NCBI GenBank assembly: GCA_050014595.1
Contig: JBEKDA010000010.1
Coordinates: forward strand, 1-64,000
DNA length: 64,000 bases
Reading direction: 5' to 3'
Source: PALSA-129 sp050014595
GTDB lineage: Bacteria; Acidobacteriota; Terriglobia; Bryobacterales; Bryobacteraceae
In this document: positions 1 to 7,962 of the stretch, one piece after another
Layout: each line of letters starts with the position of its first letter
Numbering within the stretch: position 1 is the first letter of the stretch
Program-made: the position numbers and the translations under genes
Notes under the pieces: generated by a model
Told to the model about the DNA's origin: nothing
The model's input: only the letters and a program-made list of their open reading frames with translations
Databases searched by the model: none

Positions 1-126
1 CCAATTCGGCAATTCGGAGCAACCGTCACCCTATCGACTATCGCGCTTCGGAAAAATCTTCCGTTAGGTTCAGGGAAAGGTGTGTTTTCCCTTGACAAGC
101 CCTTATCATGGATGTCCCACTACACG

Positions 127-1011
127 CTAGAACGGGAAATCTCTGGCGACCTGGTGGAAGACGTTGGATTTCGCCAGGTATTGGTAGGGGTTGACGGGAC
201 GTCCGTTCTGATGGACTTCGTAGTGCAAGTGGGGGGCCGTGACGCGTCCGGTGGTGCCTACGGCGCCGACGAGCTCGCCGCGGCGGATTTCCTGGCCGGG
301 GTGCACGTACATCTTGGAGAGATGGGCGTAGAGAGTTTCGAGGCTGCCGTGATCGACGACGACCACGAGGCCGTAGCCGCTCTGGCGGTCCGCGAAGCGG
401 ACCACGCCATCGGCGGTGACGTGAATGGGGGTGCCGACGGGCGCGCCGATATCGACGCCTTTGTGGAATTCGCCTTCCTCCGAGAACGGATCGCTGCGAT
501 GGCCGAAGCCACTCAGGAGGCGGCCATCGATAGGCCAGAGGTTGGGAGTGCCATTCAGCGGGTGGACCCGGCGGGAAGAACTGGTGAGCAGGGCCAGGGT
601 GTTGGCGCTGCGGAGGAAGTCGTAATCCTGGACGCTTTCGGCGTAAGACGGGACGAGCTTGCCTTGGGCGGCGATGTCGGAGGGGCCTTGCAGTTTCTGC
701 TTAAGGCCAAAGAGCACAGAAACCTCGTTGGCGTAGAGCTCCAGGCTGGCCAATTGCTGATTGGTCTGGCTGACTTCCTTCTGGAGGTTCTGGTAGCGGG
801 CGCGGAGGGCGTCGAAATCCTTGCGGACGTTGTTGTAGTTGGCTACTTTCCAGGCCATGCGGGCGTAGCTGGCCACGAAACCGAAGACGGAAATGCCGCC
901 GAGCAGGGCGAGAGCGAGGATGGCGTAGACAGCCTGATGCGGAATATGAATGCGTCTGAGCCGGCCGCGGAGTGAGTGAGCCAGCACGACCACGAAATAT
1001 TCTTGCTTCAT
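127..1011 (-). CDS. M23 family (LytM-type) membrane-anchored metallopeptidase
   Basis: Zinc endopeptidase expected to cut peptidoglycan cross-bridges in the periplasm, or to act as a non-catalytic division-type regulator. The 294-residue protein has a short cytoplasmic basic N-terminus, one membrane segment near residues 28-50, a probable coiled coil near 54-100, and a C-terminal M23 domain. The zinc set looks complete: H183 and D187 in FHKGVDIGAP, and H261/H263 in APHLHYEV; H230 in LYAHLS fits the catalytic histidine. The retained ligands favour an active enzyme. It is divergent from the ABC permease gene across about 175 bases. The family call is firm; the physiological target is not known. 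Confidence 0.93.
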   Translation of the reverse strand: MKQEYFVVVLAHSLRGRLRRIHIPHQAVYAILALALLGGISVFGFVASYARMAWKVANYNNVRKDFDALRARYQNLQKEVSQTNQQLASLELYANEVSVLFGLKQKLQGPSDIAAQGKLVPSYAESVQDYDFLRSANTLALLTSSSRRVHPLNGTPNLWPIDGRLLSGFGHRSDPFSEEGEFHKGVDIGAPVGTPIHVTADGVVRFADRQSGYGLVVVVDHGSLETLYAHLSKMYVHPGQEIRRGELVGAVGTTGRVTAPHLHYEVHQNGRPVNPYQYLAKSNVFHQVARDFPF

Positions 1012-1187
1012 AGTTCTTTATTTAACCGGACCGATACGCCGGCCCGGGCAGGGCTATTTCCTACAAAACCGATCGGCGAATCTCAAACTGTAACAGCATC
1101 GATGGGGCCATGTCAACCCAAACTATTCCGAAAACCTCAGTTTGCAAGTGATTGATAAAATTGGTATTGTTCAATTTTAGCAACGAC

Positions 1188-1997
1188 ATGCGGCTACCTG
1201 GAACCTTATTTTTGCGGAATCTGGTGGAGCGGCGCAGTTTGCTCGAGCAACTGGTGCGGCGGGATTTCAAGCAGCGCTTCGTGGGTTCGGCGGTGGGGTG
1301 GATCTGGGGGCTGATCCATCCACTGGTGCTCCTGGTGTGCTGGTGGTTCGTTTTCGTGAAGGTGCTACACCTAAGGCCCGAGGGGGCGGTCACGGACAAT
1401 TACCCGCTGCTCCTGTTTGCCGGGATGCTGCCCTGGCTGCTTTTCAGCGAAACGGTGCAGCGGTCGGCCACGGTGATGCTGGACCAATCGAACCTGATCA
1501 CCAAGACCGTGTTTCCTTCGGAGATTCTGCCGGTGTCGGTATTTCTGTCCTCGGTGGTGAGCCACCTTCTGGCGGTGGCGCTGATGGTGGCGGCGGCGGG
1601 GGTGGTGCTGAACCAGATCAGCATCTTTCTGGTTCTGCTGCCGGTATACATCTTCGTGCTGGGGCTGTTCGCAGTGGGGGTGGGATGGATCGTGGCGAGC
1701 CTGCACGTCTTCCAGCGGGACACGGCGCAGGTGATGAGCGTAATTTTGCAGTTCTGGTTCTGGATCACGCCGATTTTCTTCACGGAAGTAAAATATCCTC
1801 CGAAAGCGCGGATTCTGCTGACGCTGAACCCGATGAATTACCTGGTGCGGGGGTACCGGCAGATGCTGCTGGCTTCCACTTGGGGTTGGACGGATCTGCG
1901 CGACCTGGCAGTGGCGGCGGGCTTCGGAGTGGCGCTGTTTGTGATTGGGGGGCTGTTCTTCCGGTACATGAAGCGGGGGTTCGCGGACGTGCTGTGA
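1188..1997 (+). CDS. ABC-2 type transporter permease (polysaccharide/lipid export type)
   Basis: A 269-residue inner-membrane permease with about six membrane segments, resembling the Wzm/TagG ABC-2 family that exports O-antigen or teichoic-acid-like glycans. Early residues (ERRSLLEQLVRRDFKQRF, then GWIWGLIHPLV) match the amphipathic N-terminal region of that family, and the C-terminal NPMNYLVRGYRQMLL segment is also typical. I chose the ATG at 1188; a TTG 36 bases upstream is in frame but has no better ribosome site. The usual ATPase partner is not adjacent: downstream lies an opposite-strand pilin gene. It either uses a remote ATPase or the partner has been lost. Confidence 0.85.
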   Translation: MRLPGTLFLRNLVERRSLLEQLVRRDFKQRFVGSAVGWIWGLIHPLVLLVCWWFVFVKVLHLRPEGAVTDNYPLLLFAGMLPWLLFSETVQRSATVMLDQSNLITKTVFPSEILPVSVFLSSVVSHLLAVALMVAAAGVVLNQISIFLVLLPVYIFVLGLFAVGVGWIVASLHVFQRDTAQVMSVILQFWFWITPIFFTEVKYPPKARILLTLNPMNYLVRGYRQMLLASTWGWTDLRDLAVAAGFGVALFVIGGLFFRYMKRGFADVL

Positions 1998-2079
1998 GGG
2001 GCGGCGGCGCTCACAGGCAGACGGGGATCCGGATGAATGAAGCGCGGCAAAAAAGATGCGGCTACCAGGCCGCGCGAAG

Positions 2080-2271
2080 TTAGCTGCCGCCAGCGGCGAC
2101 GTTGGCTTGCTGGATATTGTTGTCGGATACGTGCCAGATGGAGGCGAGAGAGGAGTGGAAATAACCGAGGAACGTGGCGCAAAAAAGGACGACAAAGCAA
2201 AGGAACAGCGAGTACTCGATCAGGTCCTGACCGGCCTCTTCGCGCCATAAACTGCAGAGGAGCCGCTGCAT
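2080..2271 (-). CDS. Flp/Fap-type (type IVb) pilin
   Basis: A 63-residue prepilin of the Flp type. A short basic leader ending in EEAG is followed by QDLIEYSLF, which fits the Flp processing signal (Gly then four residues and Glu-Tyr), and then one hydrophobic helix. Prepilin peptidase should cut after the Gly. The ATG at 2271 gives a normal leader; an in-frame start 60 bases upstream would give an unusually long one. No tad/flp assembly genes are in the window, so this is an isolated pilin that must use machinery encoded elsewhere. It converges on the ABC permease gene. Confidence 0.85.
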   Translation of the reverse strand: MQRLLCSLWREEAGQDLIEYSLFLCFVVLFCATFLGYFHSSLASIWHVSDNNIQQANVAAGGS

Positions 2272-2906
2272 TTCGCCCTCTACGATTACTAAAACCGAAC
2301 TGCGCGCGTAAAGCAAGTGGAAGCTGGCCATTTTAGTACCGCTCCGACGTTCGCAGGCAAGTTATCGTTAGCCAAAGTTAGTAAGGGAGCCTGGGTTTCA
2401 TAACTTAGGTTAGTAGTGGACGAACTTTCGATAGAAAGCAGAGACGGCGCCGATGGGAGTCAGGGTCAATGGTGTGGACAGCGTATCGGGTGGAAGGAAG
2501 AAAAGTGGAGCGTACCACTTGGCCGTGCCGGCCCCCGTTATTGACCCACGTTTGTCAACGGGGCGGGCGTCCGCCGAGCGCCTTCAGGCTTCTCCCTTGC
2601 GGCTCGCCGCCAGGAGCTTGCACACCAGCGCGAGTTGATCGAGCAGGACCCCCTATTTTGAGGTGTTGGATCAAAATAGGTAGACCAGCACCTGCATCGC
2701 AGACACGCTCCGGAACTATTCTATCGCAGATGGGGGCATCGCGGGCGGCGGATCTATGTGATTGCGCTCACGGCAGTTAGACGTTAAACGGAACCCCCCG
2801 GCGATGGGGAGCATCCAATACATCACCAGGCAGTTCTTCGGTGTGGCCCAGTCCGCCGGTTTTCCGGACACAATCAACCAAAAAACAATTACAGGAGGAA
2901 TGCATT
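2272..2906. other. Intergenic region without a recognisable gene
   Basis: About 635 bases upstream of both the pilin and the HAD phosphatase. Short open frames here lack family signatures and ribosome sites. The only clear structure is a 10-bp perfect inverted repeat at 2652-2680. Confidence 0.5.
2652..2680. repeat. 10-bp perfect inverted repeat (hairpin or operator)
   Basis: Arms CCTATTTTGA (2652-2661) and TCAAAATAGG (2671-2680) are exact complements around a 9-base loop. The arms are AT-rich in a GC-rich background. It lies about 225 bases upstream of the HAD gene, so it could be an operator or an isolated terminator; the sequence does not decide. Confidence 0.5.
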
Positions 2907-3746
2907 ATGTCACAGGAAGCAGGCCCGACCGTCAAGCAGTATTTGTTGATCAGCGATTTCGATCAGACCTTGAGCTTCAACGATTCGGGGATCGTGCTCA
3001 GCGAGATGCTGGGCATCTGCGGATTTCAGGAAAAGATCGCGGGACTATCGCACATTCATCTGGTGCAGCAAGGCGGAGAGCTGGCTTATCTGCTGTTGCA
3101 CGATCCGGAGTACCGGCGCGTGCGCAAACACGATTTAGTGGAAGCGGGGAAGAGGATCCGGCTGAAACAGAATATACGGTCGCTATCGGCGCTGCTGCGC
3201 GATCTGGACGGACGGCAGTTCGCGTTGTACGTGGTGTCGGCGGCGCCGGAAGAAGTGATCCAGTCGGCGCTGGAAGGAATCGTCGCGGTGGAACACATTT
3301 TCGGGACGCGCTTTCGTTACCACGAGACGACGGGCGAGATCGAATCGATTGTGCGGGTGCCGGCGGGTTACGGAAAAGTGGTGGTGCTGGAAGAGTTGCG
3401 GCAGAGGTTGCCGATCAGCCACGATCGGATTGTGTACGTGGGGGACGGAAGCTCGGACATCCACGTGATGCTGCACGTGAACCGGCTGGACGGGCTGACG
3501 ATTGCGGTGTCGGAGAACCGGTACCTGACGCCGATTGCGCGGCGGACGATTCTGAGCGAGGACGCGTTGAGCGTGCTGATCCCGGTGCTGGAGGAGATTG
3601 TGGGTTGGAACGCGGCGCAGATTCGGGGTTTCTTCGACGCGCACGGTTTTCTGCTGCAGGAGTGGGACAAGGTGCGGACGGACTCTCTGCGGATCTCGAG
3701 GGCGACGGACGCGGCTCACGCGGCGGCGGGCGCGGAGATCCCATGA
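2907..3746 (+). CDS. HAD-family phosphatase (MtnX / phosphoserine phosphatase-like)
   Basis: A 279-residue cytoplasmic phosphohydrolase. Motif I is DFDQT at residues 17-21 (first Asp as nucleophile), motif II a Ser in VVSAAPEE, motif III a Lys in YGKVV, and motif IV GDGSSD near residue 190. It resembles MtnX and phosphoserine phosphatases more than sugar phosphatases, but the substrate cannot be read from the sequence. The ATG at 2907 follows an AGGAGG site (2893-2898) at good spacing, which excludes an in-frame start 66 bases upstream. Its stop overlaps the start of the next small membrane protein gene (ATGA), so the two are probably translationally coupled. Confidence 0.88.
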   Translation: MSQEAGPTVKQYLLISDFDQTLSFNDSGIVLSEMLGICGFQEKIAGLSHIHLVQQGGELAYLLLHDPEYRRVRKHDLVEAGKRIRLKQNIRSLSALLRDLDGRQFALYVVSAAPEEVIQSALEGIVAVEHIFGTRFRYHETTGEIESIVRVPAGYGKVVVLEELRQRLPISHDRIVYVGDGSSDIHVMLHVNRLDGLTIAVSENRYLTPIARRTILSEDALSVLIPVLEEIVGWNAAQIRGFFDAHGFLLQEWDKVRTDSLRISRATDAAHAAAGAEIP

Positions 3747-3961
3747 GAGTGGAGTGGCTGGGCTGGCTGGCGACGGCGGCGTTTGCGAGTTCCTATTGGT
3801 GCAAGAAGCCGGCCCTGCTGCGCAAGGCGCAGGCCGGGGCGGCGTTGCTCTGGGTGGTCTACGGATTGCTGATCCACGCGTTCCCGGTGGTGGTGGCGAA
3901 CCTGGTGGTGGCGGGAGTGGCGGCGTGGTCGTCCATTTCGCGGGATTACCAGGGCGCGTAA
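3743..3961 (+). CDS. Small membrane protein, YgjV / SemiSWEET-like
   Basis: A 72-residue protein with about three hydrophobic segments (GWLATAAFASSYW, AALLWVVYGLLI, VVVANLVVAGVAAW). The arrangement resembles small YgjV-type inner-membrane proteins and half-transporters of the SemiSWEET kind. The ATG lies inside the preceding stop (ATGA overlap), so it is co-translated with the HAD phosphatase. A longer open frame covers this region from upstream, but only this part has protein-like composition. Function is not established; the pairing suggests a membrane partner to the phosphatase. Confidence 0.7.
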   Translation: MRVEWLGWLATAAFASSYWCKKPALLRKAQAGAALLWVVYGLLIHAFPVVVANLVVAGVAAWSSISRDYQGA

Positions 3962-3965
3962 GATT

Positions 3966-4065
3966 GATTCACCGCTGAGGCGCTGAGACGCGGAGAAGAC
4001 AGAGGAAGATGGAGACTTTGTTTTTCTCTGGCCTTCTCAGCGCCTCCGCGTCTCGGCGGTGAATC
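3966..4065. repeat. Long imperfect inverted repeat between convergent genes
   Basis: Two 33-base arms (3966-3998 and 4033-4065) are complementary at both ends: GATTCACCGC pairs with GCGGTGAATC, and GAGAAG with CTTCTC. In the middle the two 8-base blocks (CGCGTCTC and AGCGCCTC in right-arm reading) are in swapped order. It lies between the end of the YgjV-like gene and the convergent membrane protein, so it may act as a bidirectional terminator or be a dispersed repeat. Confidence 0.7.
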
Positions 4066-4094
4066 CGTCGTTCGTGAGCAGCAGGACCGGGTGG

Positions 4095-5150
4095 TTACTC
4101 GATCATTTGGGGGTGGGTGAACAGGAAATGATCGAAGTAGTAGTGCATCAGCAGGACGCTGAGGACTACCACGAAATAGCTTTGGTCGGGTTTGAGCGGG
4201 GTGACGGCGCGGACCAGAATGGTGAGCAGCACGATCACGCCGGTGGCCGCCAGGAAGCAGAGATAGTAGGGGACCATGCTCTTGCCGCGGACCAGGCGCT
4301 GCACGAACGGGCTTGAGATTTCACCGCGCTGGTCGCGCAGGCGGTTGATCAACCACAACAGGAACAGGTATTGGAAGGAGTGCCAGGTGTTGTAGCCCTG
4401 GAAGAGGACGTCGAGATTGGAGCCCAGCGGGAGGCAGAAGGAAACCACCGTGGTGACGGAGATGAGCAGCGTCTTGGGGACGCTGCCGCGGCCTTCGCGG
4501 AATTCGGCGATGGTCTTGGCGATCCAGGCGAACAAAAAGACGAAGAAGACCACGCCGGCCAGCACGGGAAGGTGGAAGGCGCGCAGGAAATCGGGATAGG
4601 GCAGAACCACGCCGCCGACGAGGAACAGGCGCAGCGACATTTTATACAGGCCAATGGGATAGAGGCCGGTGAGCACCAGGCCGTAATCGACAAAGCGGGA
4701 CCAGCGCTGCTCGGTTACGGTGGAGCGGGTGCGGTAGCAATCGGTGAGGTAGATGATTTGGTGCAGAACGTGGAGCGACGCCCAGGTGAAGAAGAAGGTG
4801 ATGAGGGCGGTGTAGTAATACACGCCGAGCAAAACCACGATCACCGGGAGGACGAAGGCAAAGGCGATGTAGACGTGGTGTCGCGCGCGGAACTGGCCGT
4901 CGAGCAGCGTATACGTGATGGTGGAGAACAGGTGCGGTCCGCCGATCAGCAAAGCGACGCTGATGTTGATAAGGTTAATGGCCTGGGTGGGGCCCATCCA
5001 CCCGGTAGTCTGGGCAAACCAGGCGACCAGAAAGGGAAAGGGCACCAGGATTGCGCTGAAAATGATGAGAGGCAAGTCCCACGAAGGCTTATAAATCCAA
5101 CCCGGCTCTCTCCCGGACAAGAGCGCGGGCGCACCCGCGACAGCAGCCAT
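4095..5150 (-). CDS. Polytopic membrane protein with conserved-looking histidines
   Basis: A 351-residue integral membrane protein with about nine or ten hydrophobic segments. I do not recognise the family securely. Several histidines lie within or at the ends of membrane segments: GGPHLFS, WASLHVLHQ, NTWHSFQYLF and HYYFDHFLFTH near the C-terminus. That pattern recalls membrane enzymes with metal sites (for example the Brp/Blh carotenoid oxygenase group), but the match is only suggestive. The ATG at 5150 gives a short start before the first hydrophobic segment; an open frame extends 93 bases further without a better signal. It diverges from the TIG-domain gene. Confidence 0.7.
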   Translation of the reverse strand: MAAVAGAPALLSGREPGWIYKPSWDLPLIIFSAILVPFPFLVAWFAQTTGWMGPTQAINLINISVALLIGGPHLFSTITYTLLDGQFRARHHVYIAFAFVLPVIVVLLGVYYYTALITFFFTWASLHVLHQIIYLTDCYRTRSTVTEQRWSRFVDYGLVLTGLYPIGLYKMSLRLFLVGGVVLPYPDFLRAFHLPVLAGVVFFVFLFAWIAKTIAEFREGRGSVPKTLLISVTTVVSFCLPLGSNLDVLFQGYNTWHSFQYLFLLWLINRLRDQRGEISSPFVQRLVRGKSMVPYYLCFLAATGVIVLLTILVRAVTPLKPDQSYFVVVLSVLLMHYYFDHFLFTHPQMIE

Positions 5151-5267
5151 ATAGGGTAGATGATAGCGGAAGCGGGGTCCGGAAGCAATTTTGGCCCGGG
5201 AGGGCGGAAGCCGCTTGTATTTGGGGCGCAATGGACATAGCATAAGGTCAAAGGACCGGATATTCAG

Positions 5268-5660
5268 ATGAAACTGTCTTTTGTAGCTTTATTTCTCGCA
5301 GCCGCGAGCGTCGCGTTCTACGCCCAATCGGCGTCGCCCCTGATTACGGGAGTGGATCCGATCAGCGGAAAGCGCGGGGATGTGATTACCGCGACGGGCC
5401 AGAACCTGCAAAAGGAAAACGTGGCGAAGCTGTACCTGACGGACGGCGTGAATGAGAAGAACGACATTCAGGTGGAGGTAACGTCGCAGACGGCCACCGA
5501 GATCAAGTTCAAGATTCCGGCGAAAACGATCATGGGCCGAATGGCGCTGATGATTTTGACGACAACCAAGCCGCCGCAGTTGATCGAGCAGCCGGTGAAG
5601 CTGATGATCGACGATGGATCCGGGGCAGGGACGGCGGCCGGGTCGGGAAACGGGCGGTAG
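5268..5660 (+). CDS. Secreted single IPT/TIG-domain protein
   Basis: A 130-residue protein with a clear Sec signal peptide (MKLSFVALFLAAASVAFYAQ, cut near AQS) and then one Ig-like IPT/TIG domain. The opening PLITGVDPISGKRGDVITATG is the typical first strand and turn of TIG domains. A Gly/Ala-rich tail follows. TIG domains usually mediate binding and occur within larger surface proteins; a free-standing copy may be a small adhesion or scaffold module. It is convergent with the TPR protein gene, 11 bases away. Confidence 0.82.
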   Translation: MKLSFVALFLAAASVAFYAQSASPLITGVDPISGKRGDVITATGQNLQKENVAKLYLTDGVNEKNDIQVEVTSQTATEIKFKIPAKTIMGRMALMILTTTKPPQLIEQPVKLMIDDGSGAGTAAGSGNGR

Positions 5661-5671
5661 GCCCGAGCCCC

Positions 5672-6835
5672 CTACCGGTGGTAGGGGTCCGAGAGATATT
5701 TGCGCGCTTCCTGGGCCGCGTCGGCCTGGGGGGCGTAGTCGATGGTTTTCCGGTAGGCTTGCAGGGCTTCGGCGCGATGGCGGGTCAGGTCGTCGATCTG
5801 GCCGATGCGGAGCCAGGCGGAAGCGCCGGTATTGAGGTCGACATTCTGGGGCGCGGCGACCACCTTCTTGAGGTTTTCGAGAGCGCGGTCGAAATCGCGG
5901 TACCAGAACTGGATGGTTCCTTCCTGGAAATAGATTCGTTCCCACGGCACGCGGTCATAGCCGGGGGTGTGGGCGTTTTTGAGGCGGGCGATCTCCTCGG
6001 CGGCGGCCAGGCCGCGCACGCCGTCGCCGGCCTGGCTGTACATCTGGGATAGCTCCAGGCGGAGCAGGAAATTGCGCGGGAAGCGGGCGATCAGGTCCTG
6101 GACCAGGGGGATGGCGCGGTTGGCCTGGTTTTCGCGGCGGTATAGCGCGCACAGGAAGACTTCGGCATCGAGGCGGTCGAGCTGGCCGTTTTGCGCGACA
6201 TCCCTAACAATGCGGATACCCTTCTCCTTGTCGCCATGGATTCCGACCAGGAAGCCGAGCATGCGGTAGTGCCAGGGGAGGCTGCCGACGACGTAATCGT
6301 GAAGGCCCTGGACCAGGCGTGCGTCCACGTTGTGAGGCTCGATCTCACTGAGATGGTTGTGGAGGCGGCGCGCGCTGGTGGCGTCCCGCAGGGAATCGCG
6401 CCAGGACTTCTTGACCACCCAATAATAGTTGGAGCGGAGCCCGTAAGAGATGCCGAGGGAGTAGAGCGCGGCGGGGTCGTCGGGGTTGGTTTTGAGGCGG
6501 GTCTGGGCCAGCGACATGGCGCGGTCGATTTCGGAGAGGAAGCGCCCTTCGGTGGCGGGGGAGGGTTCGAGCTTGGGCCGGCGCAGGAAGGAGTTGGTGC
6601 CGGAGACGAGTTCGCTTTCGAGGGCGCCGTCGCGGAACATCTCCTGGAAGACGAGGGTTTGCGCGAGGTGGTTGTGGAGGTCGGGGGATGAGGGGTCCTT
6701 GGCGATGGCCTGTTCGAAGCAGGCGATGGCCTCCGGGTATTCGAGGTTGTAGAAGTGGTCGAAGCCTTGGTCGACGAGATTCTGCGCGGCGAGGGGGAGA
6801 GCGGCGAGGAGCAGAAGGATGGGAAAGGGCCGCAC
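5672..6835 (-). CDS. Secreted tetratricopeptide-repeat protein
   Basis: A 387-residue protein with an N-terminal signal peptide (MRPFPILLLLAALPLAAQ) and TPR-like helical repeats along its length: for example HFYNLEYPEAIACFEQAIAKDPSS near residues 27-50, a block near residue 200, and the C-terminal RAEALQAYRKTIDYAPQADAA. TPR proteins act as protein-binding scaffolds, here in the periplasm. No enzyme domain is visible. It lies upstream of queG on the same strand but separated by about 110 bases, so coupling is uncertain. Confidence 0.83.
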   Translation of the reverse strand: MRPFPILLLLAALPLAAQNLVDQGFDHFYNLEYPEAIACFEQAIAKDPSSPDLHNHLAQTLVFQEMFRDGALESELVSGTNSFLRRPKLEPSPATEGRFLSEIDRAMSLAQTRLKTNPDDPAALYSLGISYGLRSNYYWVVKKSWRDSLRDATSARRLHNHLSEIEPHNVDARLVQGLHDYVVGSLPWHYRMLGFLVGIHGDKEKGIRIVRDVAQNGQLDRLDAEVFLCALYRRENQANRAIPLVQDLIARFPRNFLLRLELSQMYSQAGDGVRGLAAAEEIARLKNAHTPGYDRVPWERIYFQEGTIQFWYRDFDRALENLKKVVAAPQNVDLNTGASAWLRIGQIDDLTRHRAEALQAYRKTIDYAPQADAAQEARKYLSDPYHR

Positions 6836-6945
6836 TGATTCATGGTAACGCGAGTGGGACGGACGATCGGTTTCTGTCGTCTGTCAGGCTCGCGGGCTTT
6901 AGAGAAGCCGGCAGACCACGAAAGGCGATGGTCTGTCCTACCGAG

Positions 6946-7962
6946 TCAGGGCAACTGGGTGAGGGCCCAGAGGGCGTGGGAAGCGGCGATGGGGTCGGCG
7001 GAGGCGGCCAGTTTTTCCAGGGGCGCGCGGAATTGGGGGAGCCGCGAGTTTCCCATGGCGACGGCGACGTTGCGCAGGAAACCGGCGTAGCGGGCGCGGG
7101 TGATGGGCGTGCCGCGGAACAGGGAGCGGAATTCGAGCTCGGTCAGGGAGGCCAGCTTTTCAAGGGGTGGGGCGAATTCGCGGGGTGCAAAGGCGGGTTC
7201 GGTCGAGATGGGGGCGCGGCGGTTCCAGGGGCAGACGTCCTGGCAGATGTCGCAGCCGAAGACGTGCGGGCCGATGGCGGCGCGCTGCTCGACGGGGATG
7301 GCGGTGCGGAGCTCGATGGTGAAGTAAGAGATGCAGAGCGTGGAATCGATGCCGGAGGGAAGGATGGCGGCGGTGGGACAGGCGTCGATGCAGCGGCGGC
7401 AGGTGCCGCAGCGGGCCGGGGGCGGGGAATCGGGCGCGATGTCGAGCGAGACGAGAAGCTCGCCGAGGAAAAACCAGGAGCCGCTTTGCTGGTTGATGAG
7501 GCAGGTGTTCTTGCCGATCCAGCCGAGCGAGGCCAGGCGGGCGTAGGAACGCTCCAGAAGCGGGGCGGTATCGACGCAGATTCTGGATTCGAAGGGGCCG
7601 GCCCGGCGGCGGAGGAGCGTATCGAGCTGCTCAAGGCCACGGCGGAGTTCGTGGTGATAATCGGAGCCCCAGGCGTAGCGGGAGATCCACGCGCGGGCGG
7701 GATCGTCGAACTCGGTGGTGGTGGGCCAGGGGGTGTGGTAGAGCTTGCCGGCGCAAATGATGGAGCGGGCGGAGGCCAGGAGACGGCGGGGATCGTCGCG
7801 GACTTGCGCGCGGTGGCCGGAGAGGTAGCGCATCTCGCCGGCGTAACCGGAAGCGACCCATTGGTGGTAGCGGGCGGAATCGTCGGAGGGAAGCGCGGCG
7901 GTGACACCGGCCAGCTCGAAGCCGCACTGGCGGGCCAGCCAGCGGATGTCTTCGCCGGTCAA
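6946..7962 (-). CDS. queG: Epoxyqueuosine reductase QueG
   Basis: Catalyses the last step of queuosine tRNA modification, reducing epoxyqueuosine in a cobalamin- and iron-sulfur-dependent reaction. The 338-residue product carries two ferredoxin-like cluster motifs, CGTCRRCIDACPTAAI and CDICQDVCPW, and ends with HEAT-like helices, as in the family. ICVDTAPLLERSYA is a family-typical stretch with the catalytic Asp region. The likely start is TTG at 7962, which overlaps the TGA stop of the upstream MutS-like gene (TTTGA), giving a normal length and translational coupling. Confidence 0.92.
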   Translation of the reverse strand: MTGEDIRWLARQCGFELAGVTAALPSDDSARYHQWVASGYAGEMRYLSGHRAQVRDDPRRLLASARSIICAGKLYHTPWPTTTEFDDPARAWISRYAWGSDYHHELRRGLEQLDTLLRRRAGPFESRICVDTAPLLERSYARLASLGWIGKNTCLINQQSGSWFFLGELLVSLDIAPDSPPPARCGTCRRCIDACPTAAILPSGIDSTLCISYFTIELRTAIPVEQRAAIGPHVFGCDICQDVCPWNRRAPISTEPAFAPREFAPPLEKLASLTELEFRSLFRGTPITRARYAGFLRNVAVAMGNSRLPQFRAPLEKLAASADPIAASHALWALTQLP

